Assembly (NCBI GenBank): GCA_018389105.1
Contig: JACATO010000612.1
Span: forward strand, 1,026,501-1,090,500
DNA length: 64,000 nucleotides
Direction of reading: 5' to 3'
From: Nautilus pompilius
Taxonomy: Eukaryota; Mollusca; Cephalopoda; Nautilida; Nautilidae
Made by a program: the position numbers and the translations under genes. The notes beneath the pieces are model-generated. The model was not told the DNA's origin. It saw only the letters and a list, made by a program, of their open reading frames with translations, and ran no database searches. Shown piece after piece: positions 50,567-63,896 of this stretch; position 1 is the stretch's first letter, and every line of letters starts with the position of its first letter.

Positions 50567-50652
50567 TAATCGTCTAATCATATTATCTAGCACTTAAAGA
50601 GTAACACACAAAAGTCTACATGTAACAATGAATGGTGACTAAGTATTATTAC

Positions 50653-50761
50653 CTGAGACATTTGCTCCTCTGTTGTCAGAAATTTTGCCAACGGGAGGCA
50701 ACATTCTGGTAGAGTCTCTGTCAGAAGGGGGCGACTGTTGGTAAGGAAAGGCTTCATATAC
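50653..50761 (-). CDS. Internal coding exon, frame-changing, of the large unidentified gene
   Basis: On the minus strand the acceptor GTTTTTCTTTCAG precedes a 109-base exon ending CAG|GTAATA. In the frame entered at phase 0 it reads VYEAFPYQQSPPSDRDS, then TRMLPPVGKISDNRGANVS, and leaves one base. That joins in phase to the short terminal exon at 33335-33381. A second open frame (starting YMKPFLTNSRPL) would exit at phase 0 toward 48173, but it has far fewer RNY codons. As 109 is not a multiple of three, inclusion or skipping of this exon decides the C-terminus. Confidence 0.6.
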
Positions 50762-51059
50762 CTGAAAGAAAAACACCAGCAACATTCTCCAGCTTAATTC
50801 ATTTTAGTTCATACAGCAGAATTAGACAAACTGTAAAGTTCCAAAAGCTACTAGCCTAGCATCCACTTGTGATAAGCAGCAGTTGACCTTAGGCTAAAAT
50901 CCACCTACTTTCAATTCTTATGCTCAATTTTCAATGAGCCTAATTCTAGTGATCCATTTCTAGCAAATGGTTTCTGTGCAGATTGATGCTTCTCAAAAGA
51001 ATTATCTGAAAAAAAATTAGCATTAATATATATAATATAGAAATCAAACATATAATGTT

Positions 51060-51245
51060 CATCTGGGGTGGCATGGTAGTCTGGTGATTAGATGATTAGA
51101 TACAGACTACTTAGGAAAATTCTAGCAGGAACCTTTGGCAGGTTCATTAGCTTGGCTAAGGTTAGAGCAGACCAGGTTCTCTCATACTAACAACCATAGT
51201 TTCCACTGTCATGCCCCTTCTTTGCTGCCAAGCTGGTTTTAATGC
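51060..51245 (+). mobile_element. Diverged SINE-like repeat
   Basis: The head GGGGTGGCATGGTAGTCTGG is followed by a degraded B-box region (GGCAGGTTCATTAGC) and a body with GCTTGGCTAAGG. This resembles, in plus orientation, the SINE copies at 18.6 and 22.9 kb. Confidence 0.4.
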
Positions 51246-53125
51246 TAGAACCACTAAATCTTGGATTTAAACTTAGATGGCTCGCCAAATCTTTGCAGCA
51301 AGCCTGTGGAATCATAAAAAAAAATAGCTTGATATCTTCAGCTAGCCACCCTCTACCACTCACTAGTCAAGCAACTTTTTTTTCGCACCACAGTTACTTT
51401 CTTCTAATGCATGTTCTTGGAAAAATGGTGCTGGAGTCTTACAACTACAGGCATGACATCAGGAAACAAATGCAATTTTCATTTGTAGATACAGAGTTTA
51501 AAGAAAAAGGAATCCCTTGTAAGTAAAATTAGAACACCCAATTTGCCATGTATACTAAATGCACCGCTTCATTAGTTGTTGAATGGGAAAAAATGTGTAA
51601 GAGGGGATATCCATACATATTGTGATTAGTCTGACACATGAGGTAAAAACCTAAAAGATTGTACATGTTCAATGCATGTTCTATAGTAGTTTATAGAATG
51701 ATCCTTCAACTGATCCATACTGCAGAATTATATTGACCAGCAAAAAATGTATCATACGTATCACTTTATCAGTGTTCTACATCACTGATTTTACTTGTGT
51801 GACACGGTCTTCTTCTACACCAGAAGTGAGAAAGCTTTTTTAACCTGCAGGCCATAAGCCATTATGTAATCATGTAGTGGTAAAAATCTGAAACATGCAG
51901 CTAGGCTTAATAATGTTGATAGTTTTTTGTTATACCTATTACAGTTTTCAGAAGTAGCTTGGCTAATGATCTTGTTGCATAAGTAATGGTCTTAGACACT
52001 TAATCATGTGACTTACATGGCAGATTTTAAAATTGGCTATTTTTTTATCACTAGATATGTGGATGGCAGGATCCTTTACCCAGTTAGTTATGCATCAAAC
52101 AGCCACATGTTCATTTGCATACTTTTAGTGTTAAAAGCATCGTTAACTTTTGATCGAATTGCAAGAAGGTATAGCTGTGACAATAAGTTTATTTTGTTTA
52201 GTTTAAAGATTTCTAATTTTGATTAATTATTTCTCTGCTTGTTTTTTTGGAAGGATCTATTTCTTAAACTTAAAAACAACAATAAAGCTAATAATAGTGA
52301 TGATGATGATATAATATTTCACCTCAAATCCACAAAATCAGGAAATTTACAACTGATCAATATGTACGTTCTTTACAAGGTTAAGCTTGTCTTGATTTTA
52401 CACCCATCTGCCTGCAATCTCCCAATTCTACAAAGTCTGGAATACACTCCCCTTTTTTCGAACAAACAAGTTGGAACCAGCTTGCATAAGAAGGTTTTAA
52501 GATTTGGGTTGTCTCCACTTAGCAGATTCCAGTTATCCAACATGGAAATCAAGATTAGCAGGTGCAGGGTCTAGTACTAAGCTTGCTAAGGGAGACTGAG
52601 AAACCAAAAGACAGAATTTTCTAGCTAATGAAGTTGTATAAATAGTTTGGTTAAAATTCTTGGCAACTGTTGTGTGTATGCACGCAAAGTCACTGGAGCC
52701 TTACAAACAAAGTTGCAAAGCTGATGTTCACTGTAACTCACTTTGTGTCGAAGCCAGACCACACAGCCAACAACCAGGCCTTTTCATATGGGTTACGAGG
52801 TGCATCAGTTGGTTGGTTGGAGCCAGGACTCTGGTTAAAAAAAATCAATCAATCACAAAGCAGGTTAATGCACAGATTTGGAAACTAACATTCATGCACT
52901 AAACTAACCTTATCTAAGGTGAACAAACAGAAATGAATACAAAAGGTTTCCAACAAGGTGTAAGCAGGATGATCAATTTCAAACTTCAAAGCCGAGAAGC
53001 GTATATACGAGCCATCTTTTTGTTGTGTCAGTATTATGGAAGTAGGACTGTTCTGAGGGTGTAACTAATAACGTGCCATTTACAAAGTCATGATGGTGAT
53101 AAAATGGCAGCAACCACTAACATAC

Positions 53126-53174
53126 CTGCTCCTGACCGGTCAGTTCATAAGCATCAAGCTTGATGTCTTTGTTA
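53126..53174 (-). CDS. Possible internal exon of the large gene
   Basis: On the minus strand a strong CAG|GTATGT donor follows NKDIKLDAYELTGQEQ; exit phase 0, compatible with the exon at 50761. The acceptor (CAATGCTAG) is weak and a stop lies just upstream, so this rests mainly on the donor and the protein-like reading. Confidence 0.3.
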
Positions 53175-53949
53175 CTAGCATTGATTATAGCTCATCATCA
53201 TGGGTGACATACAAATTAGACTCCACAAGTTACCCTTTAAGGGGAAAACAGTCCATATGGCCAGATGCTCTTAGTTTCAAGAACTCTACAGCATAACAGC
53301 CAGCCAATGCCTACTCGGTATGTTTCTCAAAAGCTCAAAACAAAAACTTAATGTTCACCAGAGATAATGCTTAACACAGTATCCATGAGTAGTATGACTG
53401 ATTTATGCAGATGTCCCTAAACATGAACAAAATAGTAAAATTAAAATAATATCAGGTGTTGTGTGCACATATGACTGTTAAAATTAAAAAAAAAAAAAAT
53501 TATATAAACAAATCCAGAGACTTTTCTTTTCCTCTGAATAAAAGATTTCCTCCCTAGATAGACGGTAGAGTGTATTGATAACTGATTAGCATAATTTGTT
53601 GCTGTTGTAAGTCTACAAGTAAAAAATAAATAGCTCTTTCAAAATTCTTAAAACAACTGGAAAGTTCCTATACAATTATTAAATGACACCAAACAAACAC
53701 TTTTGAACTGAGATACATATAAATTATTTTCTTCTTTTTTTTTTTTTCAGATGAACTAAATACAGGGAAAGAAAACTAGTTAAAATATTTTCAAACAAGA
53801 AATTTAATTAACCACACAAAATATTTCCTTTCAAGGGGAAAAGGAGAAAGAAAAAGGAAAATCCTCTCTAAATTAGCTTTTTTTTTTAAAAACCGCCACA
53901 AAAGCTAAGGAGCTGATACCATACATATTGCAGCTGTCCTTCGACTTAC

Positions 53950-54002
53950 CATAAATTCAAGTTGAATATTCTTAAATAAGTTTCCCAAATATCATTAATC
54001 TT
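53950..54002 (-). CDS. Possible internal exon of the large gene
   Basis: On the minus strand, acceptor TTTGCTAAAAATTCAG, then KINDIWETYLRIFNLNL in the only open frame, and a strong ATG|GTAAGT donor; phase 0 in, two bases out. The exit phase fits the candidate exon at 53126-53174. AT-rich and short, so chance is a real possibility. Confidence 0.25.
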
Positions 54003-57000
54003 CTGAATTTTTAGCAAACATGCAACATCTTCAAATTCTGAACTTTCAGTGAAACGTAGCCCATAGATAAGATTCCCCCCCTTTTTTTTAATTGGACATT
54101 TTGTTTCATCTTTTAATGAGAACCATTCTCAAAATGGTGGTATGTGAAATCTGTAGGTGGTTCCTTTCTCTCAGCCAACAAATAAGAAAATGTTTTCACA
54201 ATGCAATGTTGTGAAAGCTGACCAACCATCCAGTCCTAGCAGCTTGACTAAAAAACATTCGTTGAAAACCATGCTAGAGATGACAGATCCCGGACATTAC
54301 AACCACAAAATATTTAGAATTATTGGATAATTGTGCCGCTGTTAAGTTTTTTTTTTTTTTTTTTGGAGAGGTTTTTTCATAGCATTACACTATGGGAACA
54401 TTTCCTTCTGTATCATTTGGGGCACATTTGCACCCACCATCCTCCAGCTGTATTATTCGGCACAAGTTAAGCCATAAGAGCTATGACATACTACCTTCCT
54501 ATTTAAAATAACCCTTTGCAACAATACATTCATACATTACTCCAATTGCATACATTTTGAATTGTGCTCATTGGCTAAATATACAGCTAGTTAACACAAA
54601 TACTAACTAGTTCTCCTAGGTCCAGGTGGTCTGGGTATGATTAAAAACTAATGTGGTATACTGAAGGTTAATTATCAGCAGCCACTGCCCTGTTTTATTT
54701 CAAATTTCATACATGCTCTGCTTCAACGTATAGGTACTGAAATTACTCACAATGATATACTGACAAATTAAGCAATTGTCAAAATTTCTTCCAACAATTA
54801 AAATACATAAATAAATATAGTCTCTAAGACAAAATAAACCACCTCAAATTCAAGCCTATGTATTATACAAAAGTTACAAATTGACCAAGTTATCATGTGC
54901 AGTCCAGCAACACTATAGTAAATTTGATTTTCCTTAATAAGACAGAATATGTCTTTTCAAAGTGGACTTCACACACAAGTCTATGTTATGGTCAGTATAG
55001 ACAAATGGTTTCCTGTTTTGGCTTCACTGCTATCAGATTAAATCTATTTATAAAAAAAGCAGATAAAGAAATGGTTTATGAACCAATGATCTGCCAAGAT
55101 GACCAATACTGGTTTACAAAAACCAGTCCACAGGGGTATTTGCAGACAGCAATAAAAATCAAAACATGCAACTTAATATTTATGCCATGGGCAGATAAAA
55201 AGCACCACGTAAAGGTTTGATAAAAAACACTAATCACAAACATGCAACAGAAAGGAATGAGGAAGAAGAATCCATTTGTCTACATCTTGGTTCCTTTAAA
55301 TTTGTCTGTGCCAACTTTCCCTGATGTGAAATTTACAGTTTCCTTTAAGAACATCACCTATGGTAATTAAATGTTACTTTTCTTTTTGTAGATAGAAAAT
55401 AGTGATAAAGTAGTGCATTGACATAACTAACTACTGGAGAAAGCTTTCATTAATTGGACACCCCCAATTATTATCTTCTTTAGCTAGGAATCCTGTATTC
55501 TTTAGTTGTTCCGAAGTAATCACTTGCATGAAATCAACTTCCTTTAAGCACTATAATTTTTTTTAAAATAAATTTCTTTAATGTGCCTGCATCATTTAAA
55601 ATATTTTTAGAGGAAAGTTCCTATTTTAACTGGGTTTATGTCAGCTATAGGTTCAAAACACTTCAGGTCACCATACTTTTGTTTATAACAGTACCCTCCA
55701 CCTACCATCTACAATGACATGAGATCACTTGTTTCTCATCAGACAGGTGGTTCCTGTTATCATTTAATAGTCAAATGTTCCCCTCTCAAAAATTTTAAAA
55801 AAAAAAAGTAAAAAATGAACCATTTCATTAGAATCATGGCACATTCTCTTTAAAGAAGAATTGGCATTAGCTCTGTATGTTGTTACTCCAAAAGAATCTG
55901 AATCAAAATGTTTTAGTCTATGACAACCAAAGTAACAACACTTGTACTTAAAGCAGCATGAAGCCAAAGCAGTTCTAACTTGTATCACAACTATTTATTT
56001 ATTTATTTTTTCTTACATCCACCATTCTCTGCTAGAGAGCATTAGCTTGCATGTCAAGGGTCCAGAAATGCTGACTTTGACAAAAGAATCCTTACTGAAA
56101 TTCTTCACATGTAGAAGAGGGGGGGGGGGGCACATGATTGCCTGGTAAAGAATAGCAAGAAAAAACCATGGTACGCCAAACTGAGCTGGTCTTGACTGGG
56201 GACTAAGCAAGGGGCCCTTAACCTTAGCAGTCCAGTCGCCTCAACACTAGGCCACCAACTGCCCAAACTTAGGATTTGATTTTAATGCTTAAATTATGAA
56301 TAACAAATTATCAAATGCATATTTTAAAATAAAATATTTCCACATTGAAGACAGCCAGTTTGTGTTGTTGAGCTCTTTGGAAGAAAGAGCATAAAAATAG
56401 GGATATCAGAACCTGCACAATAGCCACGAAGACATTTGCAGTTTTCTTGAACAGGAGAGGCACAGCATTACCCAGATACATTTGAAGAATATAGAGAGTT
56501 TAATGGAATAATAAAGGCAGTTTTATGTAAGTCATGAAAGCCTGCTATCTCCTTCCATCTATCGAAAAATGTAGGCTTTTGTATGAAGCTAGTAAAATTG
56601 AACTTCTGATTTGTAAATATCTGATGAATCAGAAAAATGTGTTTTTGGTGAATAACAAAACAAGACTGTAGATACTGTAGACATTTAAGGAAAAGGCACA
56701 CGAATCAACTTTTTGTTGTAATGCATGAGTCAGTTCAACAACAGTCTGATGAAATTAATGTCTATGACAGACAGAAAAAAAAAGAGAGTACTGAAGTTCT
56801 TTGAAATAACTAAAATTTTAACCCACCCACAACCACCCAAAAAGAGAGAAGAAACAATAAAAAGAGAGTCGTCTTCTAACTCGCTTGTTTCTTCAACAAG
56901 TTTGGCTAAAAAAGAACCAAGGAAAACCAAAAGTCAGAAGATTAGTTTGGGGCTTTCCCCACTGCCTCGTTTGTGGGTAAGTGAACTAATGAGCCAAAAT

Positions 57001-58555
57001 TTTGAGAAAATCCTTCCCACTGGTAATCATCAGGGTTTAGACATGGAAAGGACTATCTGGATGTAGAGTGCCCCCCCCCCCAAGCTGACGTTTTGGCTCT
57101 GAAATGCACAAATATCCAGAGTTGGTTTTGAAGCCACAACTGGTTAAGCCCACTATGCCCAATCAAAAAAAAAAGCAACAACAAAAAACAAATGCCTACT
57201 GCAATTTAACATCATCACTGCCGAAGTCCTCAGAACTAAAACCTGATGACGGCAACAGAAAAAGATTGTCAGAAATGTGGGTTCATTAGTTAGTTCATTT
57301 ACTAATAGGGATGAAAATCCCCTTGACTAATCTTCTAGTTTGTGCACCTGCAAGTGCCATTACCAAAGTCTAAAAATTAGCAGAGGTTTGGTGAGCACAA
57401 ACTACTACTGTGTAGTGAGTAATAAACTAAAGTGCCCCCCCAGAGAATGCCTATTATTAATCTCCCTTACCAGCAAGTTAGTAGCAAAAAACAAAGAAGA
57501 CTACCACAAAAGCTTCAGCAACTTCGCAGACAAACAGTGAGCTTTCTAACTGCACATCCATTTGTTTTTCTAAGGGAATTATTTCATGATGATCTTTTTC
57601 TTCTTGTCATTGCTCAATGCTGCTGCAAACAGTAAGACCCATTGTGAAGTTATAAGCAAAAACTAACTATCGATAACTTAAAGGACCACTAGGATCAGCA
57701 GCTCTAAGATACACAGATATTGTTCATCATTGGATTTTAAATGCTAAATTTACTTTCTCGTAAATTATCAAATGCTTACAAGAAGTGATTAATTGAATAT
57801 TATCTCACTGATACCTCAGGTTGGTTTCTGAGCTCTTCTGGAGTGTGAGTAGAAGTCAGAACTCAAACAACAAGCCATCTTGAGTGGTTACAGAGTGTGT
57901 AGATTTCTTTGCAGTCTTCTTGACAAAAAACCCAAGTTCTTGACTAATTCTTCATGAATTACAACGCGTGGTTCGGAGTTACAGTAGTCTTCTGTTTATA
58001 AATAATCTGAGATGAGTGTGAAACAATGTTGCCAAAATGTACATAAAGTTATCCTCTAACAAACTAAAGCAACCGTTGCCAAGCAGAAGCACCTCATAAC
58101 TAATATCAGCAGCTGTTAACGGTAAAGCTTGGAGAAAATGATCCTTTGTTATGGATAGTCTTTTCTATTCAGTTGAGGTATGTGTATTAATGCATAAATA
58201 GGAATGAAACCAATTTTTTTGCATCCCCAAAACAAACCAAATAACTGATTACAGGATTAAACATATCTTCCTAACAGCACATGTCCTGATGCTGCAATGT
58301 ACATTTCACTAAAGTGAAGTGCACTAAGTAATCTTTAAATTTAAAATCAAAGACAGACATAATATGAGAGAAATGAGTGTTTTAGACAAAAGGAAACAAG
58401 AATTAAGTGATAAAGGCTGATACCAGTATTAGTAAAATAGTTTTGGAAAATATTAAAAGATATTTACTTCAAAAATGCTTTGGTTTACCTTTCAAACTAG
58501 AATTTCCCTTAAAGACAGATTCTGAAGTTTACACAGATGCATAATTAATATATTT
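54003..58555. other. Intron of the minus-strand gene
   Basis: No supported exon. A G-run lies near 56120 and a C-run near 57071. A lysine-rich plus-strand frame (56725-57066) is treated as chance. Confidence 0.45.
56150..56275 (-). mobile_element. SINE head, tRNA-derived
   Basis: On the minus strand: GGGCAGTTGGTGGCCTAG, then CGACTGGACTGCTAAGG, TTAAGGGCCCC and a degraded B-box (TTAGTCCCC). This is the best preserved head after the 10.2 kb copy. Confidence 0.6.
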
Positions 58556-58557
58556 TA

Positions 58558-59637
58558 CCAGCTGGTCATTCTATTAGGACCTGTGTACCCCTTTTAGACT
58601 TGGGTCTGGCCTGAACTGCAGATGCAAATTAGGCAGATATCGTGTGACGGATGACCTTTGCAGCACTATACATGGCTTGGATGAGTGCATTTGCAGTCAG
58701 TCTAACAGAGAAAAGATATTACAGCATTCAAAAAGTGTGATAAAGGATGCATGTCTCACAAGAGCCACAGTGGCCAAGACAGTTTTGTTGGTAGACTGCT
58801 CCAAGACATTAGTCATATGAGTTTATCAGTAATTGCAAAGATGAAGAAAATATCTGCTGCAAGGGGTAATTGTGACTGGCAGAAAGAGAAGTCCAACTGT
58901 CATCAAACAATACACCAAGAGACATTCAATGCAAGAAAATCCATGTTGATCTTGATTTCCATCAGTACCTTGCAAGGAACATTGGAACAAATGGAGTATG
59001 GCAGTAGGGGACCATTGTGCAAACCACCAAACAAGATGACTCATGTGGTGTAAAAGTGCAGACATTGGACTGAGGATGATTGTCAAAAGGTAATATGGTC
59101 TGATGAATCACATGTCACCTTTTTTTTTTGCACAGGTGAAAGATAGATAAATTTGGAAAAAGTCACACTAGTTACTCAACCTTTATGTGGGTTCAACTGT
59201 CCAAGCCTCTGGTGGTGGAGTCATGGTTTGGGGCATGTTTTTCTGGCATACCCTGGAACCCCTTGGTTAATTTAGAAACTAGGATGAATGTCAAAGCTTA
59301 CCTCAGCATCATTTCTAATCAAGTGTATCCTGATGGAGATGGTTACTTGCAAGATCTGTGCTGCATTTATGGTTTAAGGAATATGATAAAGCCCATGGCC
59401 ATCTCAATCCAAATGAGCAAATGTAGAATGAACTTGAAACATGCATTCACCATCACAATCCTCAACCTACCTCACCCCATATATTGCACATAATGTTAAA
59501 GATTAAACAAGGAAATATCCCTCAGGGCACCTTCCATCAGCTCATGCATTCTATGCCATATCATATCATGGCTGTTATTCGGGTAAAAGGATGTCCAACC
59601 ATTATTAGACATAGGTCCTAATAAAGTGGCCAGCCAG
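58558..59637 (+). mobile_element. Decayed Tc1-type transposon, 1,080 bp
   Basis: TA on both sides. The left end reads CCAGCTGGTCATTCTATTAG and the right end in reverse complement CTGGCTGGCCACTTTATTAG; both continue GACCT. Inside are broken transposase pieces on the plus strand: VIWSDESHVT near 59095, GGGVMVWGMFFWHTLEPLG near 59215-59270 and HLNPNEQM near 59405. Frames change and stops are present. Confidence 0.8.
58690..59620 (+). pseudogene. Dead Tc1 transposase
   Basis: The pieces with WSDES, VMVWG and a tail rich in PTIIRHRS order as in Tc1 transposases, but lie in different frames with several stops. The N-terminal helix-turn-helix part is only faintly visible (SGQDSFVGRLL region near 58765). 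Confidence 0.7.
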
Positions 59638-60816
59638 TATATACTATGTTTAAAAATTATAGTAGTTTACTTAGTCTGTAAATTTACTTTCAGCCAATTT
59701 TTTTTAAAGAAAATATATACTTTAAAATGTAGTCTTTCATTTTGAATTCACTTCTAACAAAAAACTCAAAAGTTATTCGATTTTTTTTCTAAATAGAGGC
59801 ATATTCTTAATTTATAAAATGCACGTGCACACGAGAGAGAGAATTTTTTAAAATTTGTTTGTTAAAGGGAGAGAAAATAATTTGTATTAAAAATTTGTTT
59901 AAAAAAAAGAAGTAAAACTTGTCATTTAATTAAAAATAAATAACTATGTGATCATATTTACACAATGGACCTTTGGGGATGATGAAAATCTTGTCCCTAA
60001 TTGTTTACTCTGTTTTTCTATGAACATCAGTCACTTATGTAAAATAAAATAAAATAAATAAAAAAAACAAACAAAACAATTAAAGCTGAAAACATCAGAT
60101 AACTAAATATTGGTAATGCAAGCCATAAAACTGCTCATGTGCAAGATTGTAAGGGTATTTGTTAGTAAGGATATTAAAGAGATCTATGCCTAATGTCATT
60201 TATTAATAAACAGAAGACAAATTACTGCTCCATGAAACTTGTGCGATGCTGATCAGGTACTTCAACCTTGTGAGAATTAACTCAACGTCACCACCCATTA
60301 ACAAAGCCAGTGCAGAGATCTTTAAACGACAGATAGGGCATGCGGTCTAATTTGTAGGCTATGCTGTTAACTATTTTTCATATCTATTCTGCATATTTCA
60401 CTGAAATTTAAGAAAAAAATGAGAAGAAAGGATGGTTTATACTAGTGGTCCTATGAATAGGAAACAAAACTCTTTCATGTCAATAACACTGTTCGCAAAG
60501 ATACAACTAGAAGTATTTATTTCTCTTCTTCCTCCGTGCTAAACGAATAACAATTTTTAAATAAAAAAAAGAAGAAATGTGGAGAGGTCTAACTGGTTGC
60601 CAAAATCTTCTGATATGGGTCTGAGCATGATTCATTTCAAAACAATACTATTTGCTTATTTCCCTTTTAAAGGTGGAAACAATAATATTAACAATATGAA
60701 GTATGGGCAGGCAAAGATGTGCAGTTGGTCCACTCTCCTGAATTTGGAAAAAAAAAAATGAGAACATTTGACAGACAAGCGTGATTGGCAGCCTGAGAGG
60801 TAAACTGACAACCAAC
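59638..60816. other. Intron, nothing recognised
   Basis: AT-rich sequence with A-runs; no supported exon. Confidence 0.5.
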
Positions 60817-60939
60817 CGGCTGGCCTTCTTGTGGTGGTGGCGGTGGCGGCAGTGGCGGCGGCGGTGCTGCTGCTGCTCCAGGTGTCTGCTCGCCGCTCGG
60901 ACTTTCCATTGTGCTATACTGTTTCTGTCGGAAGAGCGC
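60817..60939 (-). CDS. Proline-rich exon of the large unidentified gene (internal or first)
   Basis: On the minus strand, GTATTTTTCGGTGGTCAG is a fair acceptor. The 123-base exon reads ALFRQKQYSTMESPSGEQTP followed by four Ala and two proline runs (from CCG/CCA codons), ending QEGQP before a weak CCG|GTTGGT donor. Phase is 0 in and 0 out, so it can be a skippable cassette between 63897 and 50761. Alternatively it is a first exon: the ATG at 60909 has A at -3 and G at +4, and the segment is CpG-rich. A second open frame here encodes an implausible Arg/His-rich peptide. Confidence 0.5.
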
Positions 60940-63896
60940 CTGACCACCGAAAAATACAACAGTGACGTTTCGGTTAACAGTGTTCGCTCTCAGAGTTGTT
61001 GTTGGACGGTTAGAGAGAGAGAGAGAGAGAAAAAAAGGGCAAAACAACAACTGAGATGCTGAAACGACATAATCAGGAATGAATAACGCAAATGGGAAAA
61101 GATAAAAAAAAAAAAAATAGCTTTAATAAAGACATTACTTGTTGCCGGGGAAATTATTGCAGTTTCTTGGCAATGTAAACACCATGGAAACCTAATAACC
61201 ATTAACAAACAAACAAAAAAAAAAAAAAAGAATAAATAAAACGACAAAAGGTTGCCCAGTATTCCATGGCTCATGTAATTTTTTAAGTAAACTTGAATTT
61301 GTTAAAAAACAACAAAAAAACCAACAAATGTAGGAAAGTAACATTCAAAGTGATGCTTACAACTTTCCACATTTATAAAGCATCTCTAAAGAAGTAATTT
61401 TTTTTTCTGGTGGCTTTTGCCATTAAAAAGCAAAGGTTATCTCCCCATATATAAAGGAAAACTTTACAATAAAAGGTGTTATGAATTCAGCAGGTGAAAT
61501 CATTGTCTGCCTGTCAGATGGAGTTTGTACTCTACAAATTTGCAAAAATTTACATCAGTTTATAAATAGCAAGGTCACCACGTTAAGGACACGAAAACAT
61601 TTAACTTCTGCAATACTTTTTTCATAAAATCTACATCAGTTTCAAGAGTTTTGTATCCAGCCTTGTTTTCTTTTGTTTGCTCACAAGTTAGTTTTGTTAC
61701 TTTTGTGCCAAAACAAGCAGCCTTCACTCTTCATTTAGTGCAGTTTCTTCAAACAAAATTTAGAGAAAGTCTGAAATACATCAAATGGGTTTATTTATGC
61801 AATTATTTTAGCATTTTAGTTTTCCAAACTATTTCAAGCTAAAGTTGTTTTTTAAATTTCCAAGGGATCACCCAAGTAATATTATTTTTTTTCTTCAAAT
61901 TATTAAGGGCTGTATTATTAGTTAAATAGAGTTTAATTAATATGGCACATATAAAGATGCACCACTAATAAAACTGCATATTATATGTTAAAAATAAAGT
62001 TCTGAGAAGTTATCTTCCTTTGACTACTGAACACCTTTCCACCTTAGACAAGACTGGTATAAGTAAAAGTTTTTGTTAATTTTACCTATATATATATATT
62101 CACTAATATCTAATTAGCAAGTCCATCTTGAAATTGATCAGATGAAAAGGACCATTGCTGACTGCTATCTTTGTGTTAAATATCTGCTTCCTGTTAATAC
62201 TTAAGAACTGAAAATAATCTGCTTGCACAAATTTATGTGCACTTATAAGACTGACCAGTGAAATAAGTTTATCTGAAGATCTATCAGAATTTGGTAATGA
62301 TGATATCAGTTTTCCATGTGGAAGGTACTCATGTTCCAGGTGAGGTGGTCAGCGAGACTCTCACCCTTCTTTCACAAAGGGTAGGTCACACATTTCTGAC
62401 ATGGCAGACAACCTACCCAACAAATGAATTTCATAGAACAAAAAAAGACAAAAAAACAATCACCACCTTTCATTTTTAACAAAAGGAGGAAAAACCCCAC
62501 CCATCAAAATTTTTAGAATTTGTTTTCTTAAATTTCCATGAATGAAAAGAGTGCACATATTCCTTTCATAGCTACAAATGCACATTTTGGGAAATTAAAA
62601 GCAATTAATGCACACAAATTTATTTGTTATGTACAGAAGCATCCTTTGCACACAGCCATTATGTAGAGAGATGTTTTTTTTTTAAAATGGTGAAGTATTA
62701 CATCGATCAATCAGTCAATACACCATGGCACACACTTTTTTTTTCTTCAAATAGTGCACCACCTTGTTTAATGCGCCATGGCTCATTGACTGAGATAATA
62801 AAGTAAGGTATTGAATAATATAACTTAGTTACAGATCTTCCCTAGCACTTAGAAAATCTTAACTTGAAATGATACCATCTGTACATAAAATTGCCAAAAC
62901 TTGTGTAGTATAGACTGATGCATTAAGGATGCTTTGGTCATAATTACCAGTAAACGTTTAGCTATACAGATCATGAATCTCTCAACAGACAAATTGCAGG
63001 TTACAACAAGTACGAGATCCATGCTAAGTTTTTAGGTTGAAAAATGTTCTACTCCACTGTGACAACTACAGTACTTATCTCAGAAATGCTGATAGAGGAA
63101 GACAATAATTAAAGAAAAAAAAAAAAAAGAAATGAATATTTCTTTTTTCATAACCACTACTCAGAGTTTTAAGTTGCCCTGGATTGAATTCCATCTAAAA
63201 TGGTTATTCTGAGTACACTTACAGACAGGAAACAATTAACATCAAAAGAAATCACTCTTTCTTCTCAGCTGGGCCTGAATTCCCTTTAATTAACATTTTG
63301 GAAAGTGGTCTTGTAAGCAGATCAACAACTTAAAAAAAAGAATCTGGTTATTTTTTTTCAAAATTTCTTAGAAATAGCTATTTAACCTGAAGTTGTTATA
63401 ACTTAGAAATTAAATCACACGTGTTTGTTTGTTTCATTATTTGGTCAGTGGAGAGTAAAAATACAAATAGATAAGACAACACTTGAAAGGGTACCATCTT
63501 CTTTCTGATCTTATTTTCATTAAATATTTTGAAAATGAACACATGAAACAGAGTCTGAGCAGTTGCAGTAACACAGGTCTCTGACTTCAACACTGATTTT
63601 TAGTGCGAGAGAGAAAGAATTTCAACATCTATGCATCTTGAATTGAAGAGATTTCAACTCCTACATCTGACATAAGAAATTAAAAGAAAATACAGATGAG
63701 TATACTGAAGAGATGAGTGGAAAACTAAGGGCACAGAGGTGACAAAACTGCCAGATCATAACCAGGAGCACATTTTAAGACACCATCTCACCAAGAAAGC
63801 AGTAGAGAAGTTCAAACTGAATCTATGGTATAAGTTTCAAGAATCTCCCCCCTCCCCCACACCAACACTGCTTGACCATCTACTTACAGTTCTTAC
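60940..63896. other. Intron or upstream region, nothing recognised
   Basis: AT-rich with (GA)n at about 61013-61030 and A-runs; no supported exon. Confidence 0.5.

Noticed and set aside
54897..55220. 107-codon plus-strand frame
   Set aside because: AT-rich chance frame without splice sites, repeats or family motifs.
56468..56701. Minus-strand frame ending FFDRWKEIAGFHDLHKTAF
   Set aside because: No convincing acceptor or donor; may be an old transposon piece or chance.
56725..57066. Plus-strand lysine/serine-rich frame with a good GTAAGT donor at about 56982
   Set aside because: It lies in an intron of the opposite-strand gene, has low-complexity composition and no partner exon was found.
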